A stretch of DNA of 64,000 nt from Leptoclinus maculatus (GCA_032191485.1 JAVDOI010000006.1:28547516-28611515), one strand, 5' to 3'. Positions 23,529 to 35,759 are shown, counted from the stretch's first letter. Numbers and translations: made by a program. The notes: generated by a model not told the origin, from the sequence alone.

Positions 23529-23993
23529 CAGTGATTCTCAACTGGTGTGGGTCGCGGGTCCTCTCGCCTTTGCCGGAAAAAAAAAAAATATTGTGCTTTT
23601 ATTTTGAAGGAGATTTTTTATGCAGCGGAGTTATTCACGTTCATTTCCAGCATTTACGGCACTTGTTCAGTGGTGCAGAAACACGCCGACCAATGCGTTG
23701 TAAATCACGTCACGTGATGCAGCTCAGCCAATCAAATATGGGTATTCTGACAAGTTTCCTGACTCCAGTGAGATGTACACACACCCTGACACGGGGGGGG
23801 GAGAGACGAGGAAAGACATCGCAGAGCAGAGCTGGTAAAATATAAGTCAAATCACTGGATGACTTCTTAAAAGAGTTAAATGGCTAAAAAGAACAGAGTC
23901 CTAACCTTTTCATTAAATCCATTTGAGAGGTTGGAAATTTAGGTTGCGGCTTGTGATGGTGGGTCCGGTAGCCAGACCAGTTGAGAACCACTG
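23529..23993. mobile_element. nested non-autonomous DNA element
   Basis: A 465-bp insert starts CAGTGATTCTCAACTGG and ends CCAGTTGAGAACCACTG, 17-bp inverted ends with one mismatch. It is flanked by TA on both sides; no 8-bp duplication is visible. The ends look like those of hAT (Charlie-type) or TA-targeting elements, so the class is left open. Internal GGGGGGGG and CCAATCAAAT words suggest a promoter-like piece of the parent element. Confidence 0.75.
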
Positions 23994-24365
23994 TAAGCAA
24001 AGCAAAGCCTTTATACACGATGACATTAACATGTTTTTACATTCTATGTACTGCTGATAGTAGAGTAAGCCACTATAAACCTATATAAAAACACAGTCAA
24101 GGAAAAAAAAGATACCCTGATATACCGTGAAACTGGTATAATCTTAAAAAATACCGTGATACACATTTTTGGTCATACCGCCCAGCACTAATGCAGAGTG
24201 ACATCAATATACTGAAAATGTTACTTCGGTTCGAAGTTCATTCATAAAGTAGTCAAAAGCAACATTTAGTCTCTCTTTTCAAAATGCAAAGTATAAAGTT
24301 ATGTATTAAAGAGTCAAGAAGATTATTATTTTTTACGGTGTCATTTAGGGCAGTGGAGTTCTAAA

Positions 24366-24610
24366 GGTTAGAGATGCAACTATAATAATAATAATACTTT
24401 CATTTTATATAGCGCTTTTCTAAATACCCAAAGACGCTTTACATAGGGCAGAGACAAACAGAACAAACAAAAACTGAGATTGAAAGGCCACTGGTTTGAT
24501 CCCAGGACTGGCAGAATAGATCTGTAGGGGAAGTGAAAGAGCAGCACTCGCCCCTCCCTCACTGCTAAAGACCTGGGTAGGACTGTAAAAGGTTATTATC
24601 AATAATCTGC
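24366..24610. repeat. tRNA-derived SINE-like fragment with (ATA)n start
   Basis: ATAATAATAATACTTTCATT and ATATAGCGCTTTTCTAAATA, then CCCAAAGACGCTTTACATAG, form a common fish 3'-tail repeat. It is followed by GGCCACTGGTTTGATCCCAG, which is B-box-like, and GAGCAGCACTCGCCCCTCCC. The order suggests SINE material on the plus strand, but boundaries are unclear. Confidence 0.5.
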
Positions 24611-24633
24611 TGTAAATGTCAATACTACCCTAA

Positions 24634-25517
24634 TGCCGTGTTCACACCAAACGCGGCGCAAATTATTCGCGCAAGTAGATTACATACAAAGTCAATGCAC
24701 AAACTCGATAAGACTGGAGTGACGTGTATTCCCAATGGCGCGGCACGGTTGATTCAAATGAATTATTCAACTCGGGCGAAAAAAACGCGTGACGCTGTGG
24801 CGCGATAGCCTATCAACGTTGAGATCCTGTCATCACTGACGTCCTGCCGTTGTTGAATCAGGAAAAAAATGCTGTAGCCGTAGGTGGGCACCCAGAGCTC
24901 TACGATACCTCATATTAGACCAGACAAAACTATGTGTGTATGTACAAACAATGAAAAAGACGCTGCCGTATTTACACCTAGATGACGTTATTTTGAGTGT
25001 TGATGGAGCTGCTCAATGTTAGCATAGAATAAATCCGAGCTCCATTGAGGAAACAAGTATTTTAAAAGTTATTTGCTTGTCGTCTTGTGGAGAGAACTAA
25101 CAAAACATGAATTCAAACTTTTTACAAATCGGCATCATTCCATAGTTATTTCGGCATCCTTTTTGTCCGTTTATTGCAGTTTAATCACAGCAAAATCTGT
25201 TCATACAGCTGGAGTAAACCAGCCGACATGTGTCTTGCTAGACACAGTGAATACATCTCGATGAAATCCACGGAGCTCCTCCGGATGATGTTATAAACCA
25301 GACAAGATGGCGTTTAGTTTCCCGGGATATCCGGGACTTCCACAACAAGTACAAAGCAGAAATAGTGGTTATTTCTTCCATGGTTGATGGTGGAAATACG
25401 GCTTCCAGGGTAATAAGCCACGCCCCCTCTCTAGCGCGAATGGCGCGAACGACCACAAATGGTCCCCCACGAGTAAACGCGGCGCGAATGACGCGTTTAA
25501 CACGTGTGAACGCACCT
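24634..25517. mobile_element. Harbinger-like MITE
   Basis: Left end TGCCGTGTTCACACCAAACG and right end (complement) AGGTGCGTTCACACGTGTTA are related inverted repeats, followed inward by GCG-rich words such as AACGCGGCGC. TAA flanks both sides (24631-24633 and 25518-25520), the 3-bp TWA-type duplication expected of PIF/Harbinger elements. About 884 bp long, without a transposase. A diverged copy of its middle lies at 53725-53985. Confidence 0.75.
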
Positions 25518-26707
25518 TAACAGTGTTGTAAAGGATGGAATCCAGTGACTAGTTCTGTAAGTATATGAAAATCAATTTTAGTATGGAGGGAAGGTAAATT
25601 AACCAAATCCTGTCCAAATCCTGAAAGATTTCATATTTATTTTAATAAATCAAAGACAAAGTTTCAAAGTGCCCATGAAGCCAAAGACCTCCACTCCCAC
25701 AACAGCATGGCCATGAAGGCTCAATGCTCATCACTGGTTGGGTTATCCCTCTTCCTGATACAGAAAAAGGGAGGCCACATTTAGTAGGCAGCTTCAGATA
25801 TCAAAACAGCTAAATGGAACTCCAAGCACCCTATTGATTTTCTGTGTTATGACAAGATAATGGGGTTAATAGCAGATATAACGGAAACACTGTGCCTCCT
25901 CGTTAAGTGCGCAAAGCTACAATATATTAGGCTTGTGGACTATAGGTAGAACTACATAGGTTCTTATTTCTATCGCTTTGTAAAATACAAAAACATACCA
26001 AACTAATACATTGATCTAAAGATTCCTAACAGTAAAATACAAATATACTTAAACAGGAGAATAACCCACTCTTACTAATGAACTCATGGTTTATTTAAGT
26101 ATTACTAATGCTTTCCAATCACTCAACAGGATGACGAGATGTCATTCATATGGCCGTTTTCTGATCTGCCACGTACAGTTTGGTGAGGTTTAGGAATAAA
26201 AACAACTTGGTTAAGATGAAGCACAGATCATGCTCATGGTTAAAAGAAACCAATGTTGACTGTCAGCGGGAAACAAATGGTCTCCACTGTCTGATTTATT
26301 GTTGACTCTTCCATCCACCCTGACCTCATCCCAATGAAGCTCTCAGTGCAAAGAACAAATCACGCTACTTCTGCCTTTGCTGATAGGCGAAAGTCATAAT
26401 TCACGCAGCCACTACAGGTCCTAATCAGGTAGATGTAAGCACATGTCATTTTAGCCATTTGAAAAAATAACAAATGAGAAAAATGTTTCTTGTGAGGACA
26501 GTCTCTTCTTTTCAAGATATCATTTCCGAGGACATTTTTCCAGACTATTTTATTGACTTACAATAACCAACATGCAGATACAGGAGGGAGAAATACATCA
26601 CAAATCAAAATTGGATTTTTTTTTATTTAGGCTGTTCTACCAAGATACTAGAAACCTGATTGGAATTTAGGACAAGTTGTCCAAGGCATATTATTTAATT
26701 GCATGGC
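25518..26707. other. gene-free stretch with a dispersed repeat copy
   Basis: A copy of the common repeat with GTGAGGTTTAGGAATAAAAA and CTTGGTTAAGATGAAGCACA lies at about 26180-26240. No gene was found elsewhere. Confidence 0.45.
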
Positions 26708-28135
26708 TGGTCTTCCCAGGACTAGTGTTCTAGTCTTTGGGGTACTAGTATTCTCGTCTTTCCAGGACTAGTGTAATAGTCTTTGCAGGTCTAGTATTCT
26801 AGTCTTCGCAGGACTACTGTTCTAGTCTTCCCAGGACCACTGTTCTTGTGTTCCCAGGTCTACTGTTCTAGTCTTTCCAAGACTAGTGTTCTAGTCTTCC
26901 CAGGACCACTGTTCTTTTGTTCCCAGGTCTAGTTTTCTAGTCTTCAGAGGACTAGAGTTAGAATCTTCCGAGGTCTAGTGTTTAGTCTTTACCAGAACTA
27001 GTGTTCTGGTCTTCCTAGGTCTAGTGTTCTAGTGTTCCCAGATCTAGAGTTCTAGTCTTCCCAGGACTAGTGTTTTTGTCTTTCCAGGACTAGTGTTCTT
27101 GTTTTTCCAGGACTAGTTCTCTTGTCTTTCCAGGTGAAGTGTTCTAATCTTCCCAGGACTACTGTTCTAGTCCTCTCAGAACTAGTGTACTTGTCTTCCC
27201 ATGACTAGTGTTCTTGCCTTTTCAGGTCTAGTGTTCTAGTCTTCCCCGGACTAGTGTTCTTGTCTTTCCAGGCCTAGTGTTTTTGTCTTTGAAGGACTGG
27301 GGTTCTTGCCGTTCCAGGTCTAGTGTTCTAGTCATCCCAGGACTAGTGCTGTATTCTTCCCAGGGCTATATTTTTTCTCTTTCCAGGACTATTGTTCTTG
27401 TTTTTCCAGGTATAGTATTCTAGTATATCCCGGACTACTGTTCTAGTCCTCGAAGGAGTAGTGTGCTTGTCTTCCCAGAACTAGTGGTCTGATATTCCCC
27501 GGACTAGTGATCTAGTCTTCCCAGGTCTAGTGTTCTAGTCTTTCCAGCTGTAGTGTTCTAGTCTTTCCGGGACTAGTGTTCTTGTTTTTCCAGGATGAGT
27601 ATTTTTGTCTTCCCAGGTCTAGTGTTCTAGTCTTCCTCGGACTAGTGTTCTAGTCTTCCCAGGACTAGTGTTCTTGTCTTTCCAGGACTATGGTTCTTAC
27701 CTTTCCAGGTCTAGTGTTCTATTCTTCCCAGGACTAGTGTTCTTGTCTTTCCAGGTCTAGTGTTCTAGTCTTCCCAGGACTAGTGTTCTTGCCTTTCCAG
27801 GTCTAGTGTTCTTGTCTTTCCAGGACTAGTGTTCTAGTCTTCCTCGGACTAGTGTTCTTGCCTTTCCAGGTCTAGTGTTCTTGTCTTTCCAGGACTATGG
27901 TTCTTACCTTTCCAGGTCTAGTGTTCTATTCTTTCCAGGACTAGTGTTCTTGTCTTTCCAGGTCTAGTGTTCTATTCTTCCCAGGACTAGTGTTCTTGTC
28001 TTTCCAGGTCTAGTGTTCTAGTCTTCCCAGGACTAGTGTTCTTGCCTTTCCAGGTCTAGTGTTCTTGTCTTTCCAGGACTAGGGTTCTTGCCTTTCCAGG
28101 TCTAGTGTTCTATTCTTCCCAGGACTAGTGTTCTT
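26708..28135. repeat. 23-bp minisatellite, about 62 copies
   Basis: The unit is CTAGTGTTCTAGTCTTCCCAGG plus one more base (A or T); variants have CTTGTCTTTCCAGG. Copies at the left are more diverged, including indels. From about 27600 to 28130 the two variants tend to alternate, giving a 46-bp higher-order period. Each unit holds a pyrimidine run ending in CCAG|G, a 3'-splice-site-like word on the plus strand. No coding function. Confidence 0.97.
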
Positions 28136-29120
28136 GGATTGACGAGAAAGCTTCTTTGACAAATACTAGCTGACAAGGTTGAATGGAAACCCTGTATGTA
28201 CAAAAACATAAAACAGATTTGTTTTTTCTTGTCATGCTGTGGACCCAGCGAACAGTATAAATCTTTGTCCTTTATCAAACAGGAACAAATCTATAGCTTT
28301 GTGCATCACCGGGCTCTTTGTGTAGCATGTTTACGTATATGATTATTCACTAATCCACTGGATGGTTCTGAATCTCCTTGAGGGTGAGAATAGGTTCATC
28401 AGGTTTACTGTGTTTTTCTATTTTCTGTATTATAAGTGCTGATATGTTTGTGAAAAATAATTGGTAATTGGGTTTTCTTCAATTCTTCAGTTGTAAAATA
28501 AATAAATTAAAATAATACTTTTAATCATGTATAATACTTTTTAATAATTATTTTCATTAGCTTGGGACTGAATCTTTTCCATACAAATGCTGTTTAAATA
28601 ATTTGCTTATAGGTATTAATTCGACCCAGACAAACATGACCACTATAAGAGGTTTCCACTGTAAATCACAAAGCAGTATGGTGTTTTAAAATGATTTGAT
28701 ATTAAAAAGTATTAGCTTCCAATGTATCTTTTTGTATTATTTTATATGGCAGTTTGTTTGGCTGCAGAAATACCTCCACTTAAGAACTATTGAAGGTTGT
28801 TTTTACATTTACTCCATTTCTGTGCTTTAATTTGTCCGTTTCAATTTCTGTGTGTGCACACGGCCCTGTAGTTTCATGCCCTTTTATGGGGGTTGGCAGG
28901 GCGTTTACATGCTTATTAGAATCAACTGACACACACTTTCAATTTACCAGGACAATGGGATTCATATTTATAAGAACACAGGTACGATCATTCTGCTGTT
29001 TAATAAACACATTATTAATCTGACATAGGCTTTTCCCAGGAATTTTCTCAAGAACAAATGTAACAAACAAATTAGGAAGATATTGGGGAATAAGTTGCTT
29101 TGTGTTCAGTGTTTGACTGG
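28136..29120. other. gene-free AT-rich stretch
   Basis: Nothing recognised. Short open frames only. Confidence 0.45.
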
Positions 29121-29245
29121 AGCGTCTGCAGCTCAGAGGGAAGAGCACGTTGGGTTTTAACCACAAACATGGTGGTACGATCCCCGGCACCTACTGCCAA
29201 AGTGTCCTTGAGCGAGACACTGAACCCCAGGTTGTTCACAAGAAT
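29121..29245 (+). repeat. tRNA-derived SINE
   Basis: CAGCTCAGAGGGAAGAGC at 29129-29146 corresponds to a tRNA A box region and GGTACGATCCC at 29174-29184 to a B box. They are followed by AGTGTCCTTGAGCGAGACAC and TGAACCCCAGGTTG, the usual body of a fish SINE family. The spacing fits an RNA polymerase III internal promoter. It is not a functional tRNA: no cloverleaf can be completed. Confidence 0.8.
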
Positions 29246-29707
29246 TGAACCTAAAGTCAGTCAGGAAATCAAAGATCACATCCGGGATTAAAGAATAAGT
29301 AAATCAAATGTATTCACACATGTTGTTGTGTACTGGTGCAAAACAGAAATATTTTGACATGTATAAACACTAAATAATGATGACAATTTCCTGTGATTGG
29401 CCTTTTTGTTGATGTTGGAACATTTTGCATGTATGCCCTTTACAGTATTTGTCATAGAGGACTGGTTTCAACTCGGGTGGTGTCTGTAAAGGTTGGTGGC
29501 TACAGAAGAAAAGTCATAGCGATCGTAAAAGTATGAAAAAATAAAGCTACATGTGAAAAAGCACAGTAAAGCTGAACAATGCTTTGATTATCTCCTGCTT
29601 TGACCAATTCATCTGGAACATTTTGCCCTCAAGCAGCTAGAGGCCTAATTAGGCTCCCACTTTTATCCTGGCTCACATGTCCCATGACCATCTAAATGCA
29701 GATGTGG
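29246..29707. other. gene-free stretch
   Basis: Nothing recognised. Confidence 0.45.
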
Positions 29708-29781
29708 TGTGTGTGTATATATATGTATATATATATATCTATATATATATAGATATATATATATAATATATAGAGAGAGAG
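29708..29781. repeat. compound TG/TA/GA microsatellite
   Basis: TGTG, then TATA, then GAGA blocks in succession. Confidence 0.9.
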
Positions 29782-29814
29782 AGCTCAGTCTCTCATCATC
29801 TATCTAATGCAGCC

Positions 29815-30290
29815 ATCAAAACAATCCCCGTCCCTTAATTGGCCTATTAGTTTTGCCGTTAGCCGTGGGGGAGGGTCCTGCAGCCATTACTTCAGCCTCT
29901 GACCGGAGCACTGATTGACTGGCTGGCTGGCTGACCGGGGCGTTGGGGATATAAGGTGGAAGGACGACTAATGCCGGAGCGGCCGCACCATTAGCCAACT
30001 AAAACAATCGGCCATACACTTTTCCCCTAATGACACACACTTTGCCTCTCGGACCAATTACTCATAAAACATGGAAGGAAAGGCCAGCGGTCTGGATCTG
30101 CGTCTTTGATTAGCACTTGCAGCTGCCTGTCTGCTAAAACGTCCTGTCACATACAGAACGCCTACAAAGCATCTGAGGCCATTTGTCAAAGAGCGTTAAG
30201 GCCTTTATTTACAGCTCTATGTCCAGTGCCAGCGAGTGAGACGGCAGGGAATTCAAAAGAGCACGCATTAAGTGACTTTCTATGATTTAT
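29815..30290. promoter_or_regulatory. candidate conserved non-coding element
   Basis: About 475 bp of non-repetitive sequence with CTTAATTGG, GGACCAATTACTC, CTTTGATTAGCACTTG and GCATTAAGTGAC words, typical of homeodomain and TCF binding sites, and no coding frame over 60 codons. It resembles vertebrate developmental enhancers in texture. It is one of the best candidates in the window, but conservation is untested. Confidence 0.4.
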
Positions 30291-33200
30291 ATATTTTTTG
30301 GGACCAGGAGGAAGGTGTGGAACGAAACAGGGTGCTGCTCACATCAAAAGCCCGACACAAGCTATTAAAATGACTTATGGCATGAACACAACTCTCATTC
30401 AGTCTCAGTTATTGATTCTGGATCATCTTTTGGCAGAGTGTATTTCATGGATGGGGTGGAGGTGTTGGCGAGTCATGAATGTCGGCTGTCATGAAGAACT
30501 GGACGGGAGCACAGAGAGGCAGAGTTAAATAAAAAAATGTATACAACTCAGAGAAGAAGAAAACTGCTTTCCCAAACCTCAGTGGCATCGACCCTTTTAC
30601 AGAAACATCATGGCTACTTCAAGGTGTTGGCTGGAGACATGACAAAGGAAAGATTTCAGATGATGAACTGTGATTCTAGGCTAAAAAAAGCTACAGCTTT
30701 AGCAAAGCATTTCAGAGATGGAGAGAAAGAGCTGCTAATAATGGAGATAAGCCTTCTGCTAACCTCAGCCGCCGCGGCTGCTGCACCGCAGCAGGCTAAA
30801 CTATTAGAAGTGGAGAGATGTCCCGCTGTTGGGCTTATTTTCTGTAACCACTATAGCATCAAAGTATGGTGGAGTTAGCAAGCTAACCAGCAGGCGACCG
30901 GCTACTTAGCTAGCTTGTTTATTTCACTATGCTCTATGCAACACTGGTTGTTCAGAGCATAGTGCTGTCTACACTGTGACAATAGTGTGTGGATGAAGCA
31001 TTAAGTTGTTACATTTTGCAAATTTTGATTAATTAATTAATTAAAATATTAATTTAAAGCAATAAATAATAGGTTAAATTGAAAAAAATGTTGGTTAATA
31101 TGATGTGAAGAACTATTATATTGAATGTATTCATTTGTATATTTCTATTATTATGTTTCTCTGTTTGAATGTAAAATCAAATGTTAAGTATACTAAATAC
31201 CTGGGCAAGAGAACGCAATTATGATAAATGATTGTATATATATAAAACACAACGACAAAATACGATGTGTTAGACACAGTAGACACTCTAAGGGTATCAG
31301 TTTGAATAAATATTAGGAAAATATATATTTGTTTATAAATATGTGGTTGCGCCACCTGACATTTGTTAGCCTGTGAAGTTAAAGAATACTGTTAAAAACT
31401 ATTTAAAACACTATGAAAAGTTGGTTCACAGCTTAGACTTGTTTCACCACATTGTTCCAGACACAAACACATTAAATCCATTTTGAAAATATTTTTTTTA
31501 ATTACCTTTTTAGAAGCCTTATTTGTCAATGACCCACACATTCTTACAGGCGTGATGAGACCAAATGAAAAAAGATCATGGGGTCATTTAAATAAAAAGG
31601 TTCCATCCTCTGGGGATGATAGGTGTGTTGAGAACATGTTCTACAGTGAAATCTCTTCTGGGCAGATCTCGTGTTGGCCTGAGGATGGCGGTTGAGAAAG
31701 GCTCTTTGAGTTTCCTCTGGGGATACATGTGATGGCACTCTACCCACTTGATTCTGACGTGTTTCAACTAAAATCTTTAACCTTTCAACGTGACGGCATC
31801 ACAAGGGGTCAGGGAGTTCACAGAATCATCAGGAACGATCCTCTCAGGACAATTAAAGTCCGTTGTAAATGTCATGGGAATCTGAGGCAAAGCATTGAAC
31901 ACATGCTAAACGTCACCATCGTCTGTATTACCTCTATGGGGCAAAGGCAATGTTGAACTCCTATTACATACGTGTATATCATTTGTATTGACCCCATGTC
32001 ATTGTGTTATCGTGCTCAGTATTACAGCGAGAATGAGCTGAAGAGATAGACAACAACGTAATGAGATAAATCCAGTGAATACTGCTGTTGAGCACTGGCA
32101 GAGAGTAGCTTTCTGTTTAGTTTCTGATGGCTGACCCTCTCTTCTTCTCTTGTTTCTCCTCCCTCCCCTGCTCCTCAGGCTCTGACACCCATCCTCTCCC
32201 ACTTGCTTTTTCCCTGTCGGATCAATATGCCCCCTAAGTGCTGTCTGACTAAAGGCATATTCCGCATTTAAGTTCACTTCACACTGCAGTGGCTGTAACT
32301 CAATCTCCACATTACACCGCTCCCTGATGATGCTCGGTGCCATTTCTTACAGCTGCTCTAATGTGGGCTAATGTCTCTGTGTTGTGTCTCTGTGTTGCCA
32401 TCAGACATTCTCTGTGTCATATCATTATGCAGTAAAAATAATAGATTTACCTTGTGTAATCTCCACATTACATTTAGATGTTTAGCATCACATGTCCTCA
32501 GCTCCTATAACAAGTCTAACCTATGCGCATATGTTATTGATGAGGGGATTTAAACCATGTGGGATGTGTAGAAGAGACTTGAGACATGCAGCTTGTGAGT
32601 GGCATCATGTTTTGCCTTCATACAGTGGAAATCAGTGCATTGCTGCTCACAGCTTCATTGACTATAATCTGTGTTATTGTTGTCATGGGTTCATAACCCA
32701 TACTCGTGTTGTATCATCATACGCAGGCAGGTTATAGATGTGTTCATCGGTCTGATGATTCCAAAGCAGCCTCACACATTGAAAGGAACAGTGAAATAAA
32801 AGTACGGAATTCGTCCTACGAGCCAGTTCCTCATCAGAGGTTTTCATCCAACAATACTCACTTCAGAATGAAAATGTTCATCGTTTAAGTGTTGATTATA
32901 CAAATAAATATGATTTTATCCACAATTATCTCGGTAATGCGGTGTAAATATTCCAAACACAGCGCTCACTCAAACCGACACTGACCTCCTTAGGTGTCCA
33001 CAATAAGTGCTGCTGCTGCCTCCGTCCACAGCAGCACATCTCGTCGCTCTTCAATCATTCATACTGTGATGAAATACCATAAAATGATGCAAAAGTACAG
33101 GAATGACGCCATTATTGTTATGTTATCAAAGGGAATGAAGAGCTACTCCAAATGATGAGGATGAGGATGCACACTGACCTGGAAGCTCCGGATGACTACA

Positions 33201-33369
33201 TTATTCTACTAATACGTATATTTTACAAGTGTAAATAAATCCGAGCAAAACTTGCAAGTTTAGGGCACATTAATTAAACATTGTAAGGTACAAATGCATG
33301 CAAACAAAAGGTTTTCAAAACAACTGATATGAGCGTTATCTGACCTGCCACCTCTGTCCTGTACTCATT
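30291..33369. other. gene-free stretch
   Basis: No gene assembled. The 113-codon plus frame at 30537-30878 ends in poly-Ala-like low complexity and lacks motifs; it is doubtful. TTAATTAATTAATTAA lies at about 31029. Degraded repeat-like sequence occurs at 31740-31960. Confidence 0.4.
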
Positions 33370-33440
33370 GTGTGGTTACGTTTAGACATACTACTACTTG
33401 GTTAAGAACAGGAAGAGATTGTGCTCATGGAAACACAGTG
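33370..33440 (+). repeat. copy of dispersed repeat (CTTGGTTAAG type)
   Basis: GTGGTTACGTTTAGACATAC and ACTTGGTTAAGAACAGGAAG parallel the copy near 26200. Confidence 0.45.
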
Positions 33441-33610
33441 AAGTGAGTTGTACACTATTACAATGTCACACAACTTCCATCTTTGCTTCACACAAACAGT
33501 CATTATAGGAGTAAGTAGTGGTACCAAACTGTGTACATTGCCCCTGCTATAGCTCTATTAGACTTCTCCACAATCAGACAGGAAGCTGTCTGGTGAAATA
33601 TATAACAGAC

Positions 33611-33795
33611 AGTTTAGTTTCTCACCAAAAACTATATTTTACAAGATAACATTTGAACACATCATGACAACTTTACAATTGACCTTGACCTCCATCAGCT
33701 CCTCAGAACTGTGCTGCTAACAGCTAGCGTTAACTAGCTCTCCTCCTGTCGGCTTCAACACAGATTTGTCTTTCACAATGTAACATTATCAGGGA
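33611..33795 (+). repeat. dispersed repeat, unsplit reference copy
   Basis: TTTCTCACCAAAAACTATAT through TTTGAACACATCATGACAAC, then GTGCTGCTAACAGCTAGCGT and GGCTTCAACACAGATTTGTC with CACAATGTAACATTATC. The same order occurs on the minus strand at 50600-50850, and split in two at 5457-5525 and 8449-8485. Confidence 0.65.
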
Positions 33796-34748
33796 CGAAT
33801 AGGGTGCATCCCCTGGATTCGTCGATACTGAGTTAACTGCGTCCTTTTGTATTTCAGTTGCTGTTGGCCCCCCAGGTACTCACAGGACGGCATCGATCTC
33901 ACACTACATTATCTGTTCACGTGACATCGCTAGTACAACACCTGCTAACGGATTCAAAAACACTTCGTACTTCCTGCTACAGTAGATGTCTCCAGGAACA
34001 TAATCATAAGAGAAAGTTGATTTAAACACAAGGTTTGTTATCTGGATCCTGATTAGCAATAAATCAAATGGTATCCGGGGCTTCCTCAGGACGGTAATAA
34101 GCCTGTACAATCACTTCATTTAACAGGAATGTGTTGATCTATCTAACCTGCACGTACCTACTGTCTACTGTACTATGAGTGCACAAGTGCCCGTGCACGA
34201 GCACACAGCTGTGAGTACTAACTGTGGCTTGTTAGTTTACATGTGTAATGAACATTTTGGAGGAGTGGCATTGAGGGAGGCCAGAAGACGAGCTGAGCTG
34301 TCAATGCTACCAGCTCTGCAGCTTTCTTGCTCGATGTATCAACTGTTGGAGCTCGTGCTGCTAGCTAGAGCCGGCAACACAGGACTGGGTCTGTAGGTTG
34401 GAGATCTGTAAAGAATCTGTGGCATTGTCTCAAGATTACCAACCCTGCCTTTAATAAATAAAGAATAACTTATGTAATCCAATTAATCACTCAACAACGA
34501 TGACATCAAATATGACGACAAACATTGAAAGATTCATTGGTAAACCTGGAGACCCACAGAAGCTTAGCATGTGGAACAGTGACGTTGAGTACAGCCTGAG
34601 TGGTTTCCTCCTCCTCTCCTCCTCTCCTCCTCTCCTCCTTCAGCTCCTGCCTCCCCTTCCATCTTCAGTCAGTCAGCCGGCCTCTTTGATGTTATTTTGG
34701 GATCAATATGTTCTGGAAGCTAGTGAGCCACTCTTGTGCTTCTGCAGG

Positions 34749-34787
<39 letters not shown>

Positions 34788-35759
34788 GGGGGGGGACCAG
34801 TTTTGTCAAACAATGACACATAAGGAAGCGTCTCATCTCCGTTTCTCCTCGGGCCACTTTGACTTGTCTGATGCACTTTCTCACCATGTTCTACAGCGAA
34901 CACCAGCTACGGAGAATACATCTGTGGCGTAACAAGCAGATGTGTGTGTGTCTGCACACGCTGCTTCATAGACTGGAGACATGAATATGAATATTCACAC
35001 ATAAAGAATCAACACGCAGACATACACATTTGGATGATTCTTATCAACCATTGGCTTTTATATTTATATATTCTTGCATTTATCCAAGGTATTCATTATT
35101 GTTTATTCATGTAGGTGTTTATCAAAATAATTTCATTTAATAATAAGAAAAACATTAAATAACCTTTAAAAGCGTGCTCGCTGGCGAAGAAACTTACAAG
35201 TGCAAATAAATAACTATTAATGTATTAAAATATGAATTATTTGCATGTGAAACATTGTGTTGTGGTTTTAAGTTGAAGCATTTAAAGCAGCTGAAGAATC
35301 ATGTGAAGTTGAAACAGTGACCTGATGAACCCAAGGAGCTCCCAGAGTCCTGCACACAGCACAGCTGTCCTATAAGTGATCAATAAACGTCTTCACTAAC
35401 ATTCTACTGGGGTTGTAAACAGGGACAGCAGCTGTTAACCAGTTAGAGGTGAAGACACAACTGGCATTCGGAGGGTTACAGATGAAAGCTGTGCACTTAA
35501 AGCAGCTGTATTAGGATATCGTGATAAAAGCTGTCCAGCTGTGCATCATGGAGCCTGATTCATAACAACACAGGACTCATCATCTGTTAGATGGTTACTC
35601 TCCTTTATTCATGATTATGATTCAAGATCATTTGATTGTTTGTTTATCAACAAAAACAATGTCCTAAATGTGATAAGCATATGTGGATCGGTAGTTGTTC
35701 CAGTAATTATTAAGCATATTTTGATGATTATCGAGATAATATCATAAATCACAATTATT
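33796..35759. other. gene-free stretch with (GT)n tract
   Basis: A GT microsatellite lies at 34751-34784, followed by 11-12 G residues to 34795. A CTCCTCCTCT repeat occurs at 34609-34638. No gene recognised. Confidence 0.45.

Larger units (their letters stand above)
22821..24190 (+). mobile_element. deleted BED-type hAT element with intact ends
   Basis: The element starts TAGTGCTGGGCGGTAT and ends ATACCGCCCAGCACTA (given as inverted repeats), flanked on both sides by ATGCAGAG (22813-22820 and 24191-24198), an exact 8-bp duplication. Inside are a GCTA-rich block (23158-23186) and remnants of a transposase at 23290-23525. A second element is inserted at 23529-23993, so the host element proper is about 905 bp. 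Compared with the related minus-strand copy at 36990-37600, the segment encoding the BED zinc finger has been deleted here at about 23260. Confidence 0.88.

Noticed and set aside
26708..28135. CRISPR array or coding repeat
   Set aside because: 23-bp units are head-to-tail without spacers and contain stops in all frames; it is a minisatellite.
29121..29245. tRNA gene
   Set aside because: A- and B-box-like words are present, but acceptor and anticodon stems cannot be paired; the downstream SINE body explains it.
30537..30878. 113-codon frame with an alanine run
   Set aside because: No conserved motif, and the alanine run comes from a GCC/GCT-rich stretch.
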